From Prado023 sp963753075 (GTDB lineage: Bacteria; Actinomycetota; Actinomycetes; S36-B12; CAIYMF01): a DNA stretch of 64,000 nucleotides. The stretch spans positions 1 to 64,000 of the forward strand of contig CAVWAR010000017.1 in the NCBI GenBank assembly GCA_963753075.1, read 5' to 3'. Made by a program: the position numbers and the translations under genes. The notes beneath the pieces are model-generated. The model ran no database searches. It worked only from the letters and a program-made list of their open reading frames with translations, and was not told the origin of the DNA. Shown here piece by piece: positions 1 to 7,627 of the stretch (position 1 is the first letter of the stretch; each line of letters begins with the position of its first letter).

Positions 1-31
1 CGTAGCGGCGAAGTGCAGTAGGACCCGCGCC

Positions 32-117
32 CAAGAGGACGCCCCCCGGCTGCTGTGACACCAGCGAACCCAGCCACTCGCACGATGCGACCGCGTCCAT
101 AGGCGGCGAAGTGACGC
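32..117 (+). repeat. dispersed hairpin repeat, long form (copy 1)
   Basis: Positions 32-102 are identical over 71 bases to 21477-21547, and 41-117 is nearly identical to 13822-13895. The 3' part (93-117) is a hairpin with arms GCGTC and GACGC around a conserved AGGCGGCGA loop. Inside the long form CGCA-CGA-TGCG can form a second small hairpin, and GGACGC (37-42) can pair with GCGTCC (93-98). It lies about 70 bases 3' of the minus-strand acetyltransferase gene. The function is unknown. Confidence 0.8.
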
Positions 118-184
118 GCCTACGCGATGGAGCAGCATTTGCGCGGTGCGCAACGTGTCTCCGGGTAGTTGCCCCGTAGGCGGG

Positions 185-988
185 TCACGTGCGGCATGGT
201 CGCTCGACCTGCCAGCTGCGGGTGTCGGGGGTGAATCCGAGACCGCGGTAGAGCCGCCCAGCCGGGTTGTCAGACTCCGTGGCGATGACCCAGCGTTGCG
301 CCCCCCTGTCGGCAGCCCATCGCGCGGCGACTCCCACGAGGTGCCCGGCCAAGCCCCGCCGGCGGTGATCGAACGCGGTCTGGACGCTCTGGAATCGGGC
401 AACCACCCGCCCCTGGGCGTCCGGGCCGCACAAGACGATCCCCAGCTGGGAAGTGCACTCGTCGCCGTCGAAGGCGCCGAAGAACGCCGCCACGCCCTTG
501 CTGGACAGCGTGGCCCGGGTGCGCACGCGCGCGATGGTGAAGCCCCGGTATGCGGCATCGTCGGGATGTGCGCCGCCACGTGCGTTCTCCGTGATGTCCG
601 CCGTGGCGGCGGCCTCCCACTGCCCCGCGGTCGCCAGTTGCTGGATCGAGTAGCTGTCGGGCGCCGGGCGATCTTCGGGCGGCGTGATGGTCGACAGGAC
701 CTCGTCGAACACCACCGGGAGCTTGTGGGCCGCCCAGAGAACGGCGTCGGGCTCAGCCGGCAGGCCTATGCACAGGTGGCGGGCATCGGGGAACGTAGCC
801 CGGAACAACTCGACCCAGCGGCGGGCGTCGTTGCGGGTCTCAGGGTCGGTGACCAGCAGGAAGTTGCCCCAGTGGTAGCCGGGGTTGTCCGGGGAGGTGA
901 CGATGAGGTGGTCGGCGTGTTCCTGGATCTGCGCCCCACTGTGACGGAGCACCGCGACGTCCGTCAGCCAGCCGGCAGGGAGGTCCAT
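185..988 (-). CDS. GNAT-family N-acetyltransferase
   Basis: Predicted 267-residue cytoplasmic acetyltransferase. The C-terminal third carries the acetyl-CoA binding signature of the GNAT fold, RRRGLAGHLVGVAARWA, followed by NPAGRLYRGLGF, which is the usual last helix and strand. The N-terminal half is less conserved and may be a degenerate second GNAT domain. The frame stays open upstream to 1330, but the upstream residues look like antisense composition, so I place the start at the ATG at 988 (MDLPAGWL). The substrate cannot be told from the sequence. The gene stands alone, with a hairpin repeat of the dispersed family about 70 bases beyond its stop. Confidence 0.8.
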   Translation of the reverse strand: MDLPAGWLTDVAVLRHSGAQIQEHADHLIVTSPDNPGYHWGNFLLVTDPETRNDARRWVELFRATFPDARHLCIGLPAEPDAVLWAAHKLPVVFDEVLSTITPPEDRPAPDSYSIQQLATAGQWEAAATADITENARGGAHPDDAAYRGFTIARVRTRATLSSKGVAAFFGAFDGDECTSQLGIVLCGPDAQGRVVARFQSVQTAFDHRRRGLAGHLVGVAARWAADRGAQRWVIATESDNPAGRLYRGLGFTPDTRSWQVERPCRT

Positions 989-1678
989 CGCACGAGAATA
1001 GGGCGGAAGCGTCGGCCCGGGCCTGCCGCGGACCAGGTCGCGCACATGCTCGCCCTGGTCCAGCGAACTCGCGGGCCGTGGGACACGCGGATGCTGCTGA
1101 AGATGATGGTCGGCGCCCTGGGCTCGCCGCTGATCGCCTCTGCCCAGATCGAGGTGCTCATTCATCCCTTCGGGCCGATCCGCACCCACTACGGCATGAA
1201 GCCGCGAGCGGGCAGGACCCCGGTCGCACCTGAATGACGGGTGCCCAGCAGGCCAGGCGCACCTCGGCCGACGTAGGCCGCAGCTCTCAGGCGATGCCCC
1301 ACTCCACCGCCCGAGAGCGGCAGACCCCACACACCGGCTTCCGTCTTGGACCCCACCATCGGGCCGGGCTCACTGTGGGCGCTTCGCGGCGAAAGGGGGC
1401 AGGTTCGATGGACAGAGGCGGCACGCCGGCCAGCTCCCCGAAATCGAGATGTAATAGCGGCTGCGGGGCAGGCCAAAGTGCCCTTGCCGTGGGCGATCCC
1501 GGCTCAGTAGCGTGATGGCCGTTGGCTCCTGTCATGGTCAACGAACGAAAGGGAGAACCGCCGGTATCGTCCTGTCGCGTCTGACGGCCTCCCTGCACCT
1601 GCCTTCCTAGGGCGACCACCGCGCCCGCGCCGCCTGAACCGCGGGCCGCAGCCAGGTTCGTGCGCACCTGTGTGCGCT
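989..1678. other. intergenic stretch without a recognised gene
   Basis: Between the acetyltransferase start and the propeller gene stop. Short open frames exist on both strands (for example plus strand to 1237), but none has a ribosome binding site or a family I recognise. The only recognisable element is a member of the dispersed repeat family at 1379-1407. Confidence 0.5.
1379..1407 (+). repeat. dispersed repeat, GGGGGCAGGT subtype
   Basis: Reads GCGCTTCGCGGCGAAAGGGG then CAGGTTCG. It matches the copies at 15676-15708, 11701-11732 and 22814-22842, which share CGCGGCGA or GGCGGCGA followed by a G-run and CAGGT. It lacks the closing arm of the palindromic subtype. Confidence 0.55.
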
Positions 1679-3460
1679 TCACCACATCCGGGTCAAGAAC
1701 ACGTCAGCCGTGGTGTTGGTGTCGTCGTCGACCAGGTTCGTCGCGCCCAAGTGGTAGGTGATCCACTGGCCTTCGGCACTGATGGCCGGGTGATCCTCTT
1801 CTTCCTCGTCGAGGCGGGCCCCGGAACTGCCGCCAGCCTGTCCGCCGTCGCTGCGCACCGACACCCGCCGGGTCACCCCGCTGTCCCGATCGAACAGGAA
1901 CACATCAGTCGTGTTGTTGGTGTCATTGTCGACCAGGTTCGCAGCGAACGACATGTAGGTGGTCCACCGGCCATCAGCGTTGATCGCCGGCAAGTAGGAG
2001 TACCCGGTGGCTTGGTCGCCGTTGCTGCGGACCGACACCCGCCGGGTCAGCCCGGTGTCCCGATCGAACAGGAACACGTCCTCAGTGTTGTTGGTGTCGT
2101 TGTCGACCAGGTTCGCTGCGTTCGAGGTGTAGGTGATCCACCGGCCGTCGGCGCTGATCGCCGGGTGCCCAGAGTAGCCGCCGGTGGCTTGGTCGCCGTT
2201 GCTGCGGACCGACACCCGCCGGGTGACCCCGGTGTCCCGATCGAACAGGAACACATCCGTCGTGTCGTTGGTGTCGTTGTCGACCAGGTTCGGCGCGAAA
2301 GAGGTGTAGGTGATCCATCGGCCGTCAGCGCTGATGGCCGGGTGCCAGGAGCCACCCCCAGTGACTTGGTCGCCGTTGCTGCGGACCGACACCCGCCGGG
2401 TCAGCCCGGTGTCCCGATCGAACAGGAACACATCCGTCGTGTCGTTGGTGTCGTTGTCGACCAGGTTCGTTGCGCCTGAGTAGTAGGTGATCCACCGACC
2501 GTCAGCGCTGATCGCCGGGAACACGGACTCGCCGCCGGTGGCTTGGTCGCCATTGCTGAGCACCGACACCCGCCGGGTGAACCCGGTGTCCCGATCGAAC
2601 AGGAACACATCAGCAGAGTTGTTGGTGTCGTTGTGGGCTAGGTTCGCTGCGTTCGAGGTGTAGGTGATCCATCGGCCATCAGCGCTGATGGCCGGGTGGT
2701 AGGACTGACCGGTGGCTTGGTCTCCATTGCTCCGGACCGACACCCGCCGGGTGAGCCCGGTGTCCCGATCGAACAGGAACACGTCCCGCCCGTTGTTGGT
2801 GTCGTTGTCGACCAGGTTCGGCGCGAAAGAGGTGTAGGTGATCCACTGGCCGTCGGCGCTGATCGATGGGCTGACGGACTGGCCAGCGGCCTGTCCGCCG
2901 TCGCTGCGCACCGACACCCGGCTAGTCACCACGAGCAGTGCCGTCAAGTCCGGGCGGGTGGGGGTGAATCGGTAGGCCTTGGTGGTCACCTTCCGGTACC
3001 CGGGTCGGGCGTACACCTTCACCCGGTACTTGCCCTTCTTCACTTTGAGCTTGCGGATCTCGGACTTGCCCCGGGTGCGGTAGATCCCGACCTTGCGCCA
3101 CTTGCCCGTGGACTTGCGCTGCAGCTTGAACTTCCAGTTCTTCTTCTGCCGCAGGTCCGGATCAATGTTCACCACCAGCCGCTTCTTACTGGTGAACGCC
3201 ACCCGCGGCCGCTTCTTCTTCTTGGCCATCGGCACGACCACCGAGGGTGGGCCCGCCGGTGCTGCGGCCACGACCTGAGGCACCGATCCCGGCACCACCC
3301 CGGGACTGGTCCCGACCACCGGGGGGGCGCTGACCAAGCCCGCGACCATCACCCCCGCGAGCACCGCCCCGAACCCGGACCGCAACCCACGCCGCCCGCG
3401 GCGGTCGCCCACGCTGTGCGCATGATTCCCAGGATCCGCTGCACGTGGCTGGCCCGACAT
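1679..3460 (-). CDS. secreted seven-repeat beta-propeller (TolB/PD40-like) protein
   Basis: A 593-residue exported protein. Residues about 28-50 form a hydrophobic signal or anchor segment after a basic N-terminus. A very Lys/Arg-rich domain (about 78-165) follows and looks like a bacterial Ig-like beta domain. From about residue 180 to the end there are seven tandem repeats of about 58 residues, each built on the pattern RRVSVRSNGDQATG, HPAISADGRWITY, NLVDNDTNN and DVFLFDRDTG. Seven blades match a closed beta-propeller of the TolB/PD40 type. The DNDTNN turn could bind calcium. The last blade carries an acidic DEEEED insertion and ends DVFLTRMW. It is probably an extracellular binding or structural protein; the ligand is unknown. 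It stands alone in the accessory region. Confidence 0.75.
   Translation of the reverse strand: MSGQPRAADPGNHAHSVGDRRGRRGLRSGFGAVLAGVMVAGLVSAPPVVGTSPGVVPGSVPQVVAAAPAGPPSVVVPMAKKKKRPRVAFTSKKRLVVNIDPDLRQKKNWKFKLQRKSTGKWRKVGIYRTRGKSEIRKLKVKKGKYRVKVYARPGYRKVTTKAYRFTPTRPDLTALLVVTSRVSVRSDGGQAAGQSVSPSISADGQWITYTSFAPNLVDNDTNNGRDVFLFDRDTGLTRRVSVRSNGDQATGQSYHPAISADGRWITYTSNAANLAHNDTNNSADVFLFDRDTGFTRRVSVLSNGDQATGGESVFPAISADGRWITYYSGATNLVDNDTNDTTDVFLFDRDTGLTRRVSVRSNGDQVTGGGSWHPAISADGRWITYTSFAPNLVDNDTNDTTDVFLFDRDTGVTRRVSVRSNGDQATGGYSGHPAISADGRWITYTSNAANLVDNDTNNTEDVFLFDRDTGLTRRVSVRSNGDQATGYSYLPAINADGRWTTYMSFAANLVDNDTNNTTDVFLFDRDSGVTRRVSVRSDGGQAGGSSGARLDEEEEDHPAISAEGQWITYHLGATNLVDDDTNTTADVFLTRMW
1690..2930 (-). 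repeat. seven tandem ~175-bp coding repeats
   Basis: The blades of the propeller protein are encoded by units of about 174-177 bp that remain very similar at DNA level, sharing long runs such as CCCGGTGTCCCGATCGAACA and GTTGTCGACCAGGTTCG. This implies recent expansion or gene conversion. Confidence 0.85.
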
Positions 3461-3822
3461 GGCTCCTCCTCAGTGACCGAGGGACCGTGGGCCCAATGCC
3501 TGACCTCCCCCGGTCGGCTCCTTCACGCTACGCCCCCCAACGCGACGACCGCCCAACGACCAGCCAGGAACTCTCCGGGAAACGGTGCATGTGGCCCACC
3601 ACGCTTGGTGGGAGCACTGCGGGGAAGGTCGTGATGAAGACCGTGATCGCAACTGCTCTGGACGAGGAGCCACTGCGGGCTCTGCGTGTCCAGAACCAGA
3701 GGTCCAGGCCCAACCTGGGGCCGTAGATGGACCCTGTCGAATCCAGCACTGGGAGCGGCACCGACCCAGCGCCCCTCCCGTCTGACTGCGTCATTGTGGG
3801 CGTTGTGATGCCTGCCCCATGT
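3461..3822. other. intergenic, upstream of the propeller gene
   Basis: Holds the promoter and leader of the minus-strand propeller gene. I recognise no coding frame and no clear promoter boxes in it. Confidence 0.4.
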
Positions 3823-3844
3823 GTGCGATAGGCGGCGTTGTGAC
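3823..3844 (+). repeat. dispersed hairpin repeat, degenerate copy
   Basis: GTGCGATAGGCGGCG then TTGTGAC aligns with the ATAGGCGGCGAAGTGAC core of the copy at 93-117. It directly abuts the 50-bp tandem repeat at the left side of the IS110-family element. Confidence 0.5.
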
Positions 3845-3939
3845 TGTGAGGATTCCTTCGCAGCCTTGATGGTGATGGGCTGTGGGTTAGTGACTGTGAG
3901 GATTCCTTCGCAGCCTTGATGGTGATGGGCTGTGGGTTA
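3840..3939 (+). repeat. 50-bp tandem direct duplication
   Basis: Two perfect consecutive copies of a 50-base unit beginning GTGACTGTGAGGATTCCTTC (3840-3889 and 3890-3939), then the first seven bases of a third. They lie at the left edge of the IS110-family element. The unit may be a duplicated element end or a slippage product. Confidence 0.9.
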
Positions 3940-3945
3940 GTGACT

Positions 3946-4150
3946 GCGGGTGTGACCCACGTTGTGACTGGCTTCGTGCCTTGCTGCGACTTGTCCGCTC
4001 GTGGTTGCTGGCCCCGGCCCGGCCGAAGGTGCTGGCCTGATCAGGAGCTTGACCACCTGGCGTTTGCGGCGCCGGGCGTGTCTCATCACAGTCCTGCCGA
4101 ACCTCCGTCCCGGACCGGAACCACGTCCCATCCGGAGAAGGAGAGAACGC
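3946..4150 (+). ncRNA. candidate IS110 bridge RNA region
   Basis: Family knowledge: IS110-group elements transcribe a structured bridge RNA from the non-coding left end that specifies target and donor. This interval precedes the transposase and is rich in short inverted repeats, for example GTGGGT (about 3930) with ACCCAC (3955-3960), CCTGATCAGG at 4037-4046, and CTCCG with CGGAG near 4102 and 4132. I could not fold it or define target and donor loops, so this is a positional inference. Confidence 0.35.
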
Positions 4151-5212
4151 ATGGACAGTCTGACCGATCTGCGTGCAGAGGTCGATGTCGTGATCGGCGT
4201 CGACACCCACGTCCACACCCACTCGGCGGCGGTCCTGGACACCGCGACCGGTGGTGTCCTGGACGAGGTCACCGTCGAGGCGACAACCGAGGGCTATGCC
4301 GAGCTGGTGGAGTTCGCCAACAACCACGCGACGTTGCGGGCGTGGGCGATCGAAGGGACCAGCGGTCACGGCGCCGGGCTGAGTCGTCACCTGCTGGAGA
4401 GCTCGGAGATCGTCATCGAGGTGGACCGTCCGAAACGGGCCGCGCGCCGCAACGGCGCGAAGTCCGACCCGCTCGACGCGATCCGAGCCGCGCGTGAAGC
4501 GATGGCCCGACCCCGGGTGGGGTCTCCCCGTGGCGGTGGAGATCGTCAAGCACTGTCCGTGCTGTTGGCGGCGCGCCGCTCCGCGATCAACGCCTCCACT
4601 GAGGCTCAGCTGCAGGTCTTCAGCCTGGTGATCGCCGCACCCGAACCCATCCGAGCCCGCTTCCGGGGGCAGAAGCTCGCCGCGATGCTCAACACCGCGG
4701 CCAAGCTACGTGTTCACCCGAAGTGGGACGTCGAGACGACCAGCACTGTCGTTGCACTGCGCACCCTGGCTCGCCGCGCGCACACGATGCTGCAGGAGGC
4801 CCGGGAGCTGGAGAAGGCGATCCTGGCCATCATCCGTAGCTGGCGCCCGGACCTTCTCGAGGAGTTCGGCGTCGGACCGATCGTCGCGGCAACGGTGTTG
4901 TGCGCCTGGTCCCACCCCGGCCGGATCCACTCCGAAGCCGCATTCGCGATGCTCGCCGGCGTGGCACCCATCCCGGCCAACAGCGGCCAGGTCACCACCC
5001 GGCATCGGCTCAACCGCTACGGCGACCGGCACCTCAACCAGGCATTGCACACCGTCGTGCGGGTCCGCATCCAGTACCAGGCAGCAACCCGCGACTACGT
5101 CGCCCGCCGCACCGCCGAAGGCAAGACCAGCCGCGAGATCAAACGCTGCCTGGCTCGCTACGTCGCACGCGACCTATACCGCCTACTCGAAAACGGGGCC
5201 GCAGCTGCTTGA
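4151..5212 (+). CDS. IS110-family transposase (DEDD recombinase)
   Basis: A 353-residue transposase. The N-terminal RuvC-like DEDD domain shows D18 (IGVDTHVHTH), E68 (WAIEGTSGHG) and the pair D106/D109 (AKSDPLDA). The C-terminal Tnp domain begins at FGVGPIVAATVL and contains MLAGVAPIPANSGQ, where S278 is the expected nucleophilic serine, followed by RHRLNRYGDRHLNQALH. All catalytic residues are present, so it may be active. The frame is open from 4001, but GGAGAAGGAGAG lies just before the ATG at 4151 and residues homologous to the family begin there. The stop at 5212 is followed after about 100 bases by the padR gene. Confidence 0.92.
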   Translation: MDSLTDLRAEVDVVIGVDTHVHTHSAAVLDTATGGVLDEVTVEATTEGYAELVEFANNHATLRAWAIEGTSGHGAGLSRHLLESSEIVIEVDRPKRAARRNGAKSDPLDAIRAAREAMARPRVGSPRGGGDRQALSVLLAARRSAINASTEAQLQVFSLVIAAPEPIRARFRGQKLAAMLNTAAKLRVHPKWDVETTSTVVALRTLARRAHTMLQEARELEKAILAIIRSWRPDLLEEFGVGPIVAATVLCAWSHPGRIHSEAAFAMLAGVAPIPANSGQVTTRHRLNRYGDRHLNQALHTVVRVRIQYQAATRDYVARRTAEGKTSREIKRCLARYVARDLYRLLENGAAAA

Positions 5213-5282
5213 CAAAGCATAGGAGCGTCGCGCCTCGCCATACTGCACCAGCCGGTCCATTCACGCTGGCTCGCACCAATAG

Positions 5283-5309
5283 ACAATACTGTTAGTCACA
5301 CACTATTGT
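5283..5309. promoter_or_regulatory. inverted repeats upstream of padR (candidate operator)
   Basis: ACAATA (5283-5288) and TATTGT (5304-5309) form an inverted repeat enclosing a second one, TAGT-CACAC-ACTA (5293-5305). It ends six bases before the GTG start of the PadR regulator. PadR proteins commonly bind such AT-rich palindromes and repress their own operon, so autoregulation is the likely role. Confidence 0.5.
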
Positions 5310-5315
5310 GCAGAG

Positions 5316-5651
5316 GTGAGCACGGACGAGGTCACCGCCACCCATCAGCAGGAGCTGCGGCGGGGGACGATCGTGCTGGCAAGCCTGAGCCTGCTCCGTG
5401 AGCCGGGATACGGATACGCACTGCTCGAGCAGCTGGGTGCGGCTGGCTTCGACGTTGATGCGAACACGCTGTACCCGCTGCTGCGCCGCCTCGAACGCCA
5501 GGGCCTTCTGACCAGTCAGTGGAACACCGACGAGTCGCGTCCCCGCAAGTACTACGTGACCAGCTCGTCGGGCCTGGACCTCGTTGGGGTCCTGCGTGGC
5601 GACTGGGCGCAGCTGGATCGGGCCCTGCGGGCCCTGGAAGGAGGTGCATGA
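5316..5651 (+). CDS. PadR-family transcriptional regulator
   Basis: A 111-residue winged-helix regulator. GTIVLASLSLLREPGYGYAL, then NTLYPLLRRLERQGLLTSQW and PRKYYVTSSSG form the classic PadR helix-turn-helix and wing. The start is GTG at 5316, just after a palindromic candidate operator. Its stop overlaps the start of the next gene (ATGA at 5648-5651), so the two are translationally coupled. This PadR plus HAAS-domain membrane protein pairing is common in Gram-positive bacteria, where the regulator represses the pair in response to envelope or drug stress. The ligand is unknown. Confidence 0.88.
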   Translation: MSTDEVTATHQQELRRGTIVLASLSLLREPGYGYALLEQLGAAGFDVDANTLYPLLRRLERQGLLTSQWNTDESRPRKYYVTSSSGLDLVGVLRGDWAQLDRALRALEGGA

Positions 5652-6604
5652 TGTCGACACTGACCGATCGCTACATCGCCGAGGTGGTGCGCGGGGTGCC
5701 GGAATCGCAGCGTGCGGACGTGGAGCAGGAGCTGCGGGCCTCGATCGCCGATGCGGTCGAGGGGGCCACGGGTGCACCGGGCGGGTCCGAGGATGCCGGG
5801 GACTCCGCCGAGGCCACGGCGCTCACCGAGCTGGGCGACCCGGCGAAGCTGGCCGCCTCGCTGACCGACGGCCCGCAGTACCTGATCGGGCCCGGTCTGT
5901 ACTGGGACTACCGGCGGGTGCTGCGCGCCCTGCTGATGATCGTGCCCGGCGTGGTCGCCCTGTCGGTGAGCACGGTCCAGGCCTTCACCGGCACACCACC
6001 GCTGGAGGTGCTGCTCGAGGGGGTCTGGCTGTTCGTGCTGGTCGGCGTGCAGGTGGTCTTCTGGACCACCCTCGGGTTCGTCATAGCCGAGCACACCGGC
6101 ACCCGCGAGATCCCCGACCGTCGGGCCTGGACGGTCGCAGACCTCCCGAAACGGCCCGCCCGACAGGTCACCCTCGGCGAGACCGTGGGCACCATCCTGG
6201 GCCTGCTGGTCGGCATCGCGGCCCTGGTCTGGCAGCGCACCGGCGCCCAGGTGTCGGACTCCGCGGGGAGCATCCCACTGCTCAACCCCGACCTGTGGAC
6301 CTTCTGGCTGCCCGCCCTCCTCGTGCTCATGTCCGCCGGAGTGGTGGTCCAGCTGCTGGCCTACGCCCGAGGCCGATGGACGCCGACCCTGGCCGGCCTG
6401 CGGGTCGCCGGGGACCTGGTGTTCGGGGTGGTCGGCATCGTCCTGCTCATGACCCAGCAGGTGCTCAACCCGGCGTTCTTCGCCGAGCTCGGCCACGAGG
6501 AGTGGGCCGATCCGGGCGCCCCCCTGAGCGTGGGGATCGCCTGGGTAATCGGCGTAGGCGTGGCCATCGACATCATCGACATCATCCGCAAGGCCCGGCG
6601 CTGA
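5648..6604 (+). CDS. HAAS-domain (permease-prefix) membrane protein
   Basis: A 318-residue protein. Residues 1-90 form the HAAS signalling domain typical of PadR partners: a helical YIAEVVRGVPESQRADVEQE segment and TELGDPAKLAASL. Several transmembrane segments follow, near residues 98-118, 125-148, 180-197, 215-235, 247-265 and 290-308. The protein probably sits in the cytoplasmic membrane and is controlled by the adjacent PadR. No transport or enzymatic motif is visible, so its activity is unassigned. The start overlaps the padR stop by four bases. Confidence 0.75.
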   Translation: MMSTLTDRYIAEVVRGVPESQRADVEQELRASIADAVEGATGAPGGSEDAGDSAEATALTELGDPAKLAASLTDGPQYLIGPGLYWDYRRVLRALLMIVPGVVALSVSTVQAFTGTPPLEVLLEGVWLFVLVGVQVVFWTTLGFVIAEHTGTREIPDRRAWTVADLPKRPARQVTLGETVGTILGLLVGIAALVWQRTGAQVSDSAGSIPLLNPDLWTFWLPALLVLMSAGVVVQLLAYARGRWTPTLAGLRVAGDLVFGVVGIVLLMTQQVLNPAFFAELGHEEWADPGAPLSVGIAWVIGVGVAIDIIDIIRKARR

Positions 6605-6814
6605 GCAGCCGAGCCGACCCACGACCTGGTGCCGCTGAGCCAGCGGTCGACCTGCTCGCCAACCTGATCCCCGCGGCGCCCACCTGACCCGCGGCACCTC
6701 CCCGAGCGAGCTGCCGGACGCCTCGACCAGTGCACCCGCACACCCCACCACCCGCCCACCAAACGCCCCATCCGAATACTGCGTACATGGAGGTGCTGAA
6801 GCACCGGTCGTACC

Positions 6815-6841
6815 GCGCCCAACTGGCGGCGGAAGGGGCGC
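6815..6841 (+). repeat. dispersed hairpin repeat with covarying stem
   Basis: GCGCCC (6815-6820) and GGGCGC (6836-6841) enclose the loop AACTGGCGGCGGAAG. Compared with copies whose arms are GCGTC/GACGC or GCGTCCA/TGGACGC, both arms have changed together while the GGCGGCG loop is kept. It lies about 100 bases 3' of the minus-strand lysE stop. Confidence 0.6.
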
Positions 6842-6919
6842 CCTAATTCGGGTCGTCCGCGGGCTAACTTCACTGGGCGCGCACGATTCGAGTGAGCGGA
6901 TTCCCGGGCGGTGGAGGGG

Positions 6920-6938
6920 GTCGGGCCTCAGCCCCGAC
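6920..6938. terminator. terminator-like hairpin between convergent genes
   Basis: GTCGGG-CCTCAGC-CCCGAC forms a six-base-pair GC-only stem right after the lysE stop. There is no T-tract, as is usual for actinomycete terminators. Confidence 0.4.
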
Positions 6939-6943
6939 TGACG

Positions 6944-7558
6944 TTACGTGCCGCGTAGCAGTCCGACGGCGAGAACGACCATCACCAGGGCGATGCCGGC
7001 GTCGAGCACTCGCCATGCTGCTGGACGAGCGAAGACTGGTCGCAGGAGGCGTGCTCCTGCCCCCAATGCCGAGAACCATACGAGGCTGCCGACCGCCGCG
7101 CCTGCGCCGAAGTGCCAGCGCAGGTCGCCGTGGGTTGCGGCCACCGAGCTGAGAAGGATCACTGTGTCGAGATAGACGTGCGGGTTGAGCCAGGTCAGCG
7201 CTGACGCGGTGAGAACGGTCGATAGGAGCGGCGTCTGGTGGGCCGCGCCTGCGGTAAATGCTCCGGCTGGCCGTAGAGCGCGCCGCGCGGCAAGGAAGCC
7301 GTACCCGAGCAGGAAGGCCGAACCGGCCCAGCGGATCAGCGTCACCGCCTCGGGCGCTGCGGTGATCAGCGCACCGGTGCCCGCGATCCCGGCCGCGATG
7401 AGGATCAGGTCCGACAGCGCGCACACGGCCACGACCGGGACGACGTGTTCACTGCGCAGTCCTTGACGCAGGACGAAGGCGTTCTGCGCCCCGATGGCCA
7501 CGATCAACGCCAGGCCGAGGCCGAGGCCGGAGACAGCGGCCAGCAGTGGGGAGGACAC
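6944..7558 (-). CDS. lysE: LysE/ArgO-family amino-acid exporter
   Basis: Predicted 204-residue inner-membrane exporter of basic amino acids. The family signature IVAIGAQNAFVLRQGL is near the N-terminus and ALTWLNPHVYLDTVILL is in the middle, with five to six membrane helices and the usual length of about 200. I chose the GTG at 7558 because AAGGA lies ten bases upstream and the first helix then falls where it does in known LysE proteins. In-frame ATGs at 7585 and 7609 are alternatives. The divergent LysR-type gene 69 bases away is the classic LysG partner that activates lysE when lysine or arginine accumulates. Confidence 0.9.
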   Translation of the reverse strand: MSSPLLAAVSGLGLGLALIVAIGAQNAFVLRQGLRSEHVVPVVAVCALSDLILIAAGIAGTGALITAAPEAVTLIRWAGSAFLLGYGFLAARRALRPAGAFTAGAAHQTPLLSTVLTASALTWLNPHVYLDTVILLSSVAATHGDLRWHFGAGAAVGSLVWFSALGAGARLLRPVFARPAAWRVLDAGIALVMVVLAVGLLRGT

Positions 7559-7583
7559 GCATTGATCGTCCTTGGTGAAGCAC

Positions 7584-7609
7584 ATGAAGTCCAGCGAAGG
7601 ATTCTTCAT
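7584..7609. promoter_or_regulatory. inverted repeat in the lysE-lysG divergent promoter
   Basis: ATGAAG (7584-7589) and CTTCAT (7604-7609) are separated by 14 bases in the intergenic region between lysE and lysG. This is a plausible LysG binding site. The assignment rests on position and symmetry only. Confidence 0.3.
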
Positions 7610-7627
7610 CGGCATTAGGGTGGCTAC

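Larger units (their letters stand above)
3840..5230 (+). mobile_element. IS110-family insertion element
   Basis: A DEDD transposase gene with about 200-300 bases of non-coding DNA upstream and very little downstream. This is the layout of the IS110 group, whose long left end carries the bridge RNA, rather than the IS1111 group. These elements lack clear terminal inverted repeats and target duplications, so both boundaries are approximate. The left one is probably in or just after the 50-bp tandem repeat and the right one shortly after the transposase stop at 5212. Confidence 0.7.
6605..6943. other. convergent intergenic region
   Basis: Between the convergent HAAS and lysE genes. It holds one dispersed hairpin copy (6815-6841) and a GC-rich terminator-like hairpin (6920-6938). 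No coding frame is convincing. Confidence 0.5.

Noticed and set aside
146..1237. A 363-codon plus-strand open frame
   Set aside because: Most of it is antisense to the acetyltransferase, and the part beyond 988 matches no family.
1690..2930. CRISPR-like or satellite repeat array
   Set aside because: The repeats are in frame within one long coding sequence and encode propeller blades.
3840..3946. CRISPR-like repeat
   Set aside because: Only two copies in direct tandem with no spacers.
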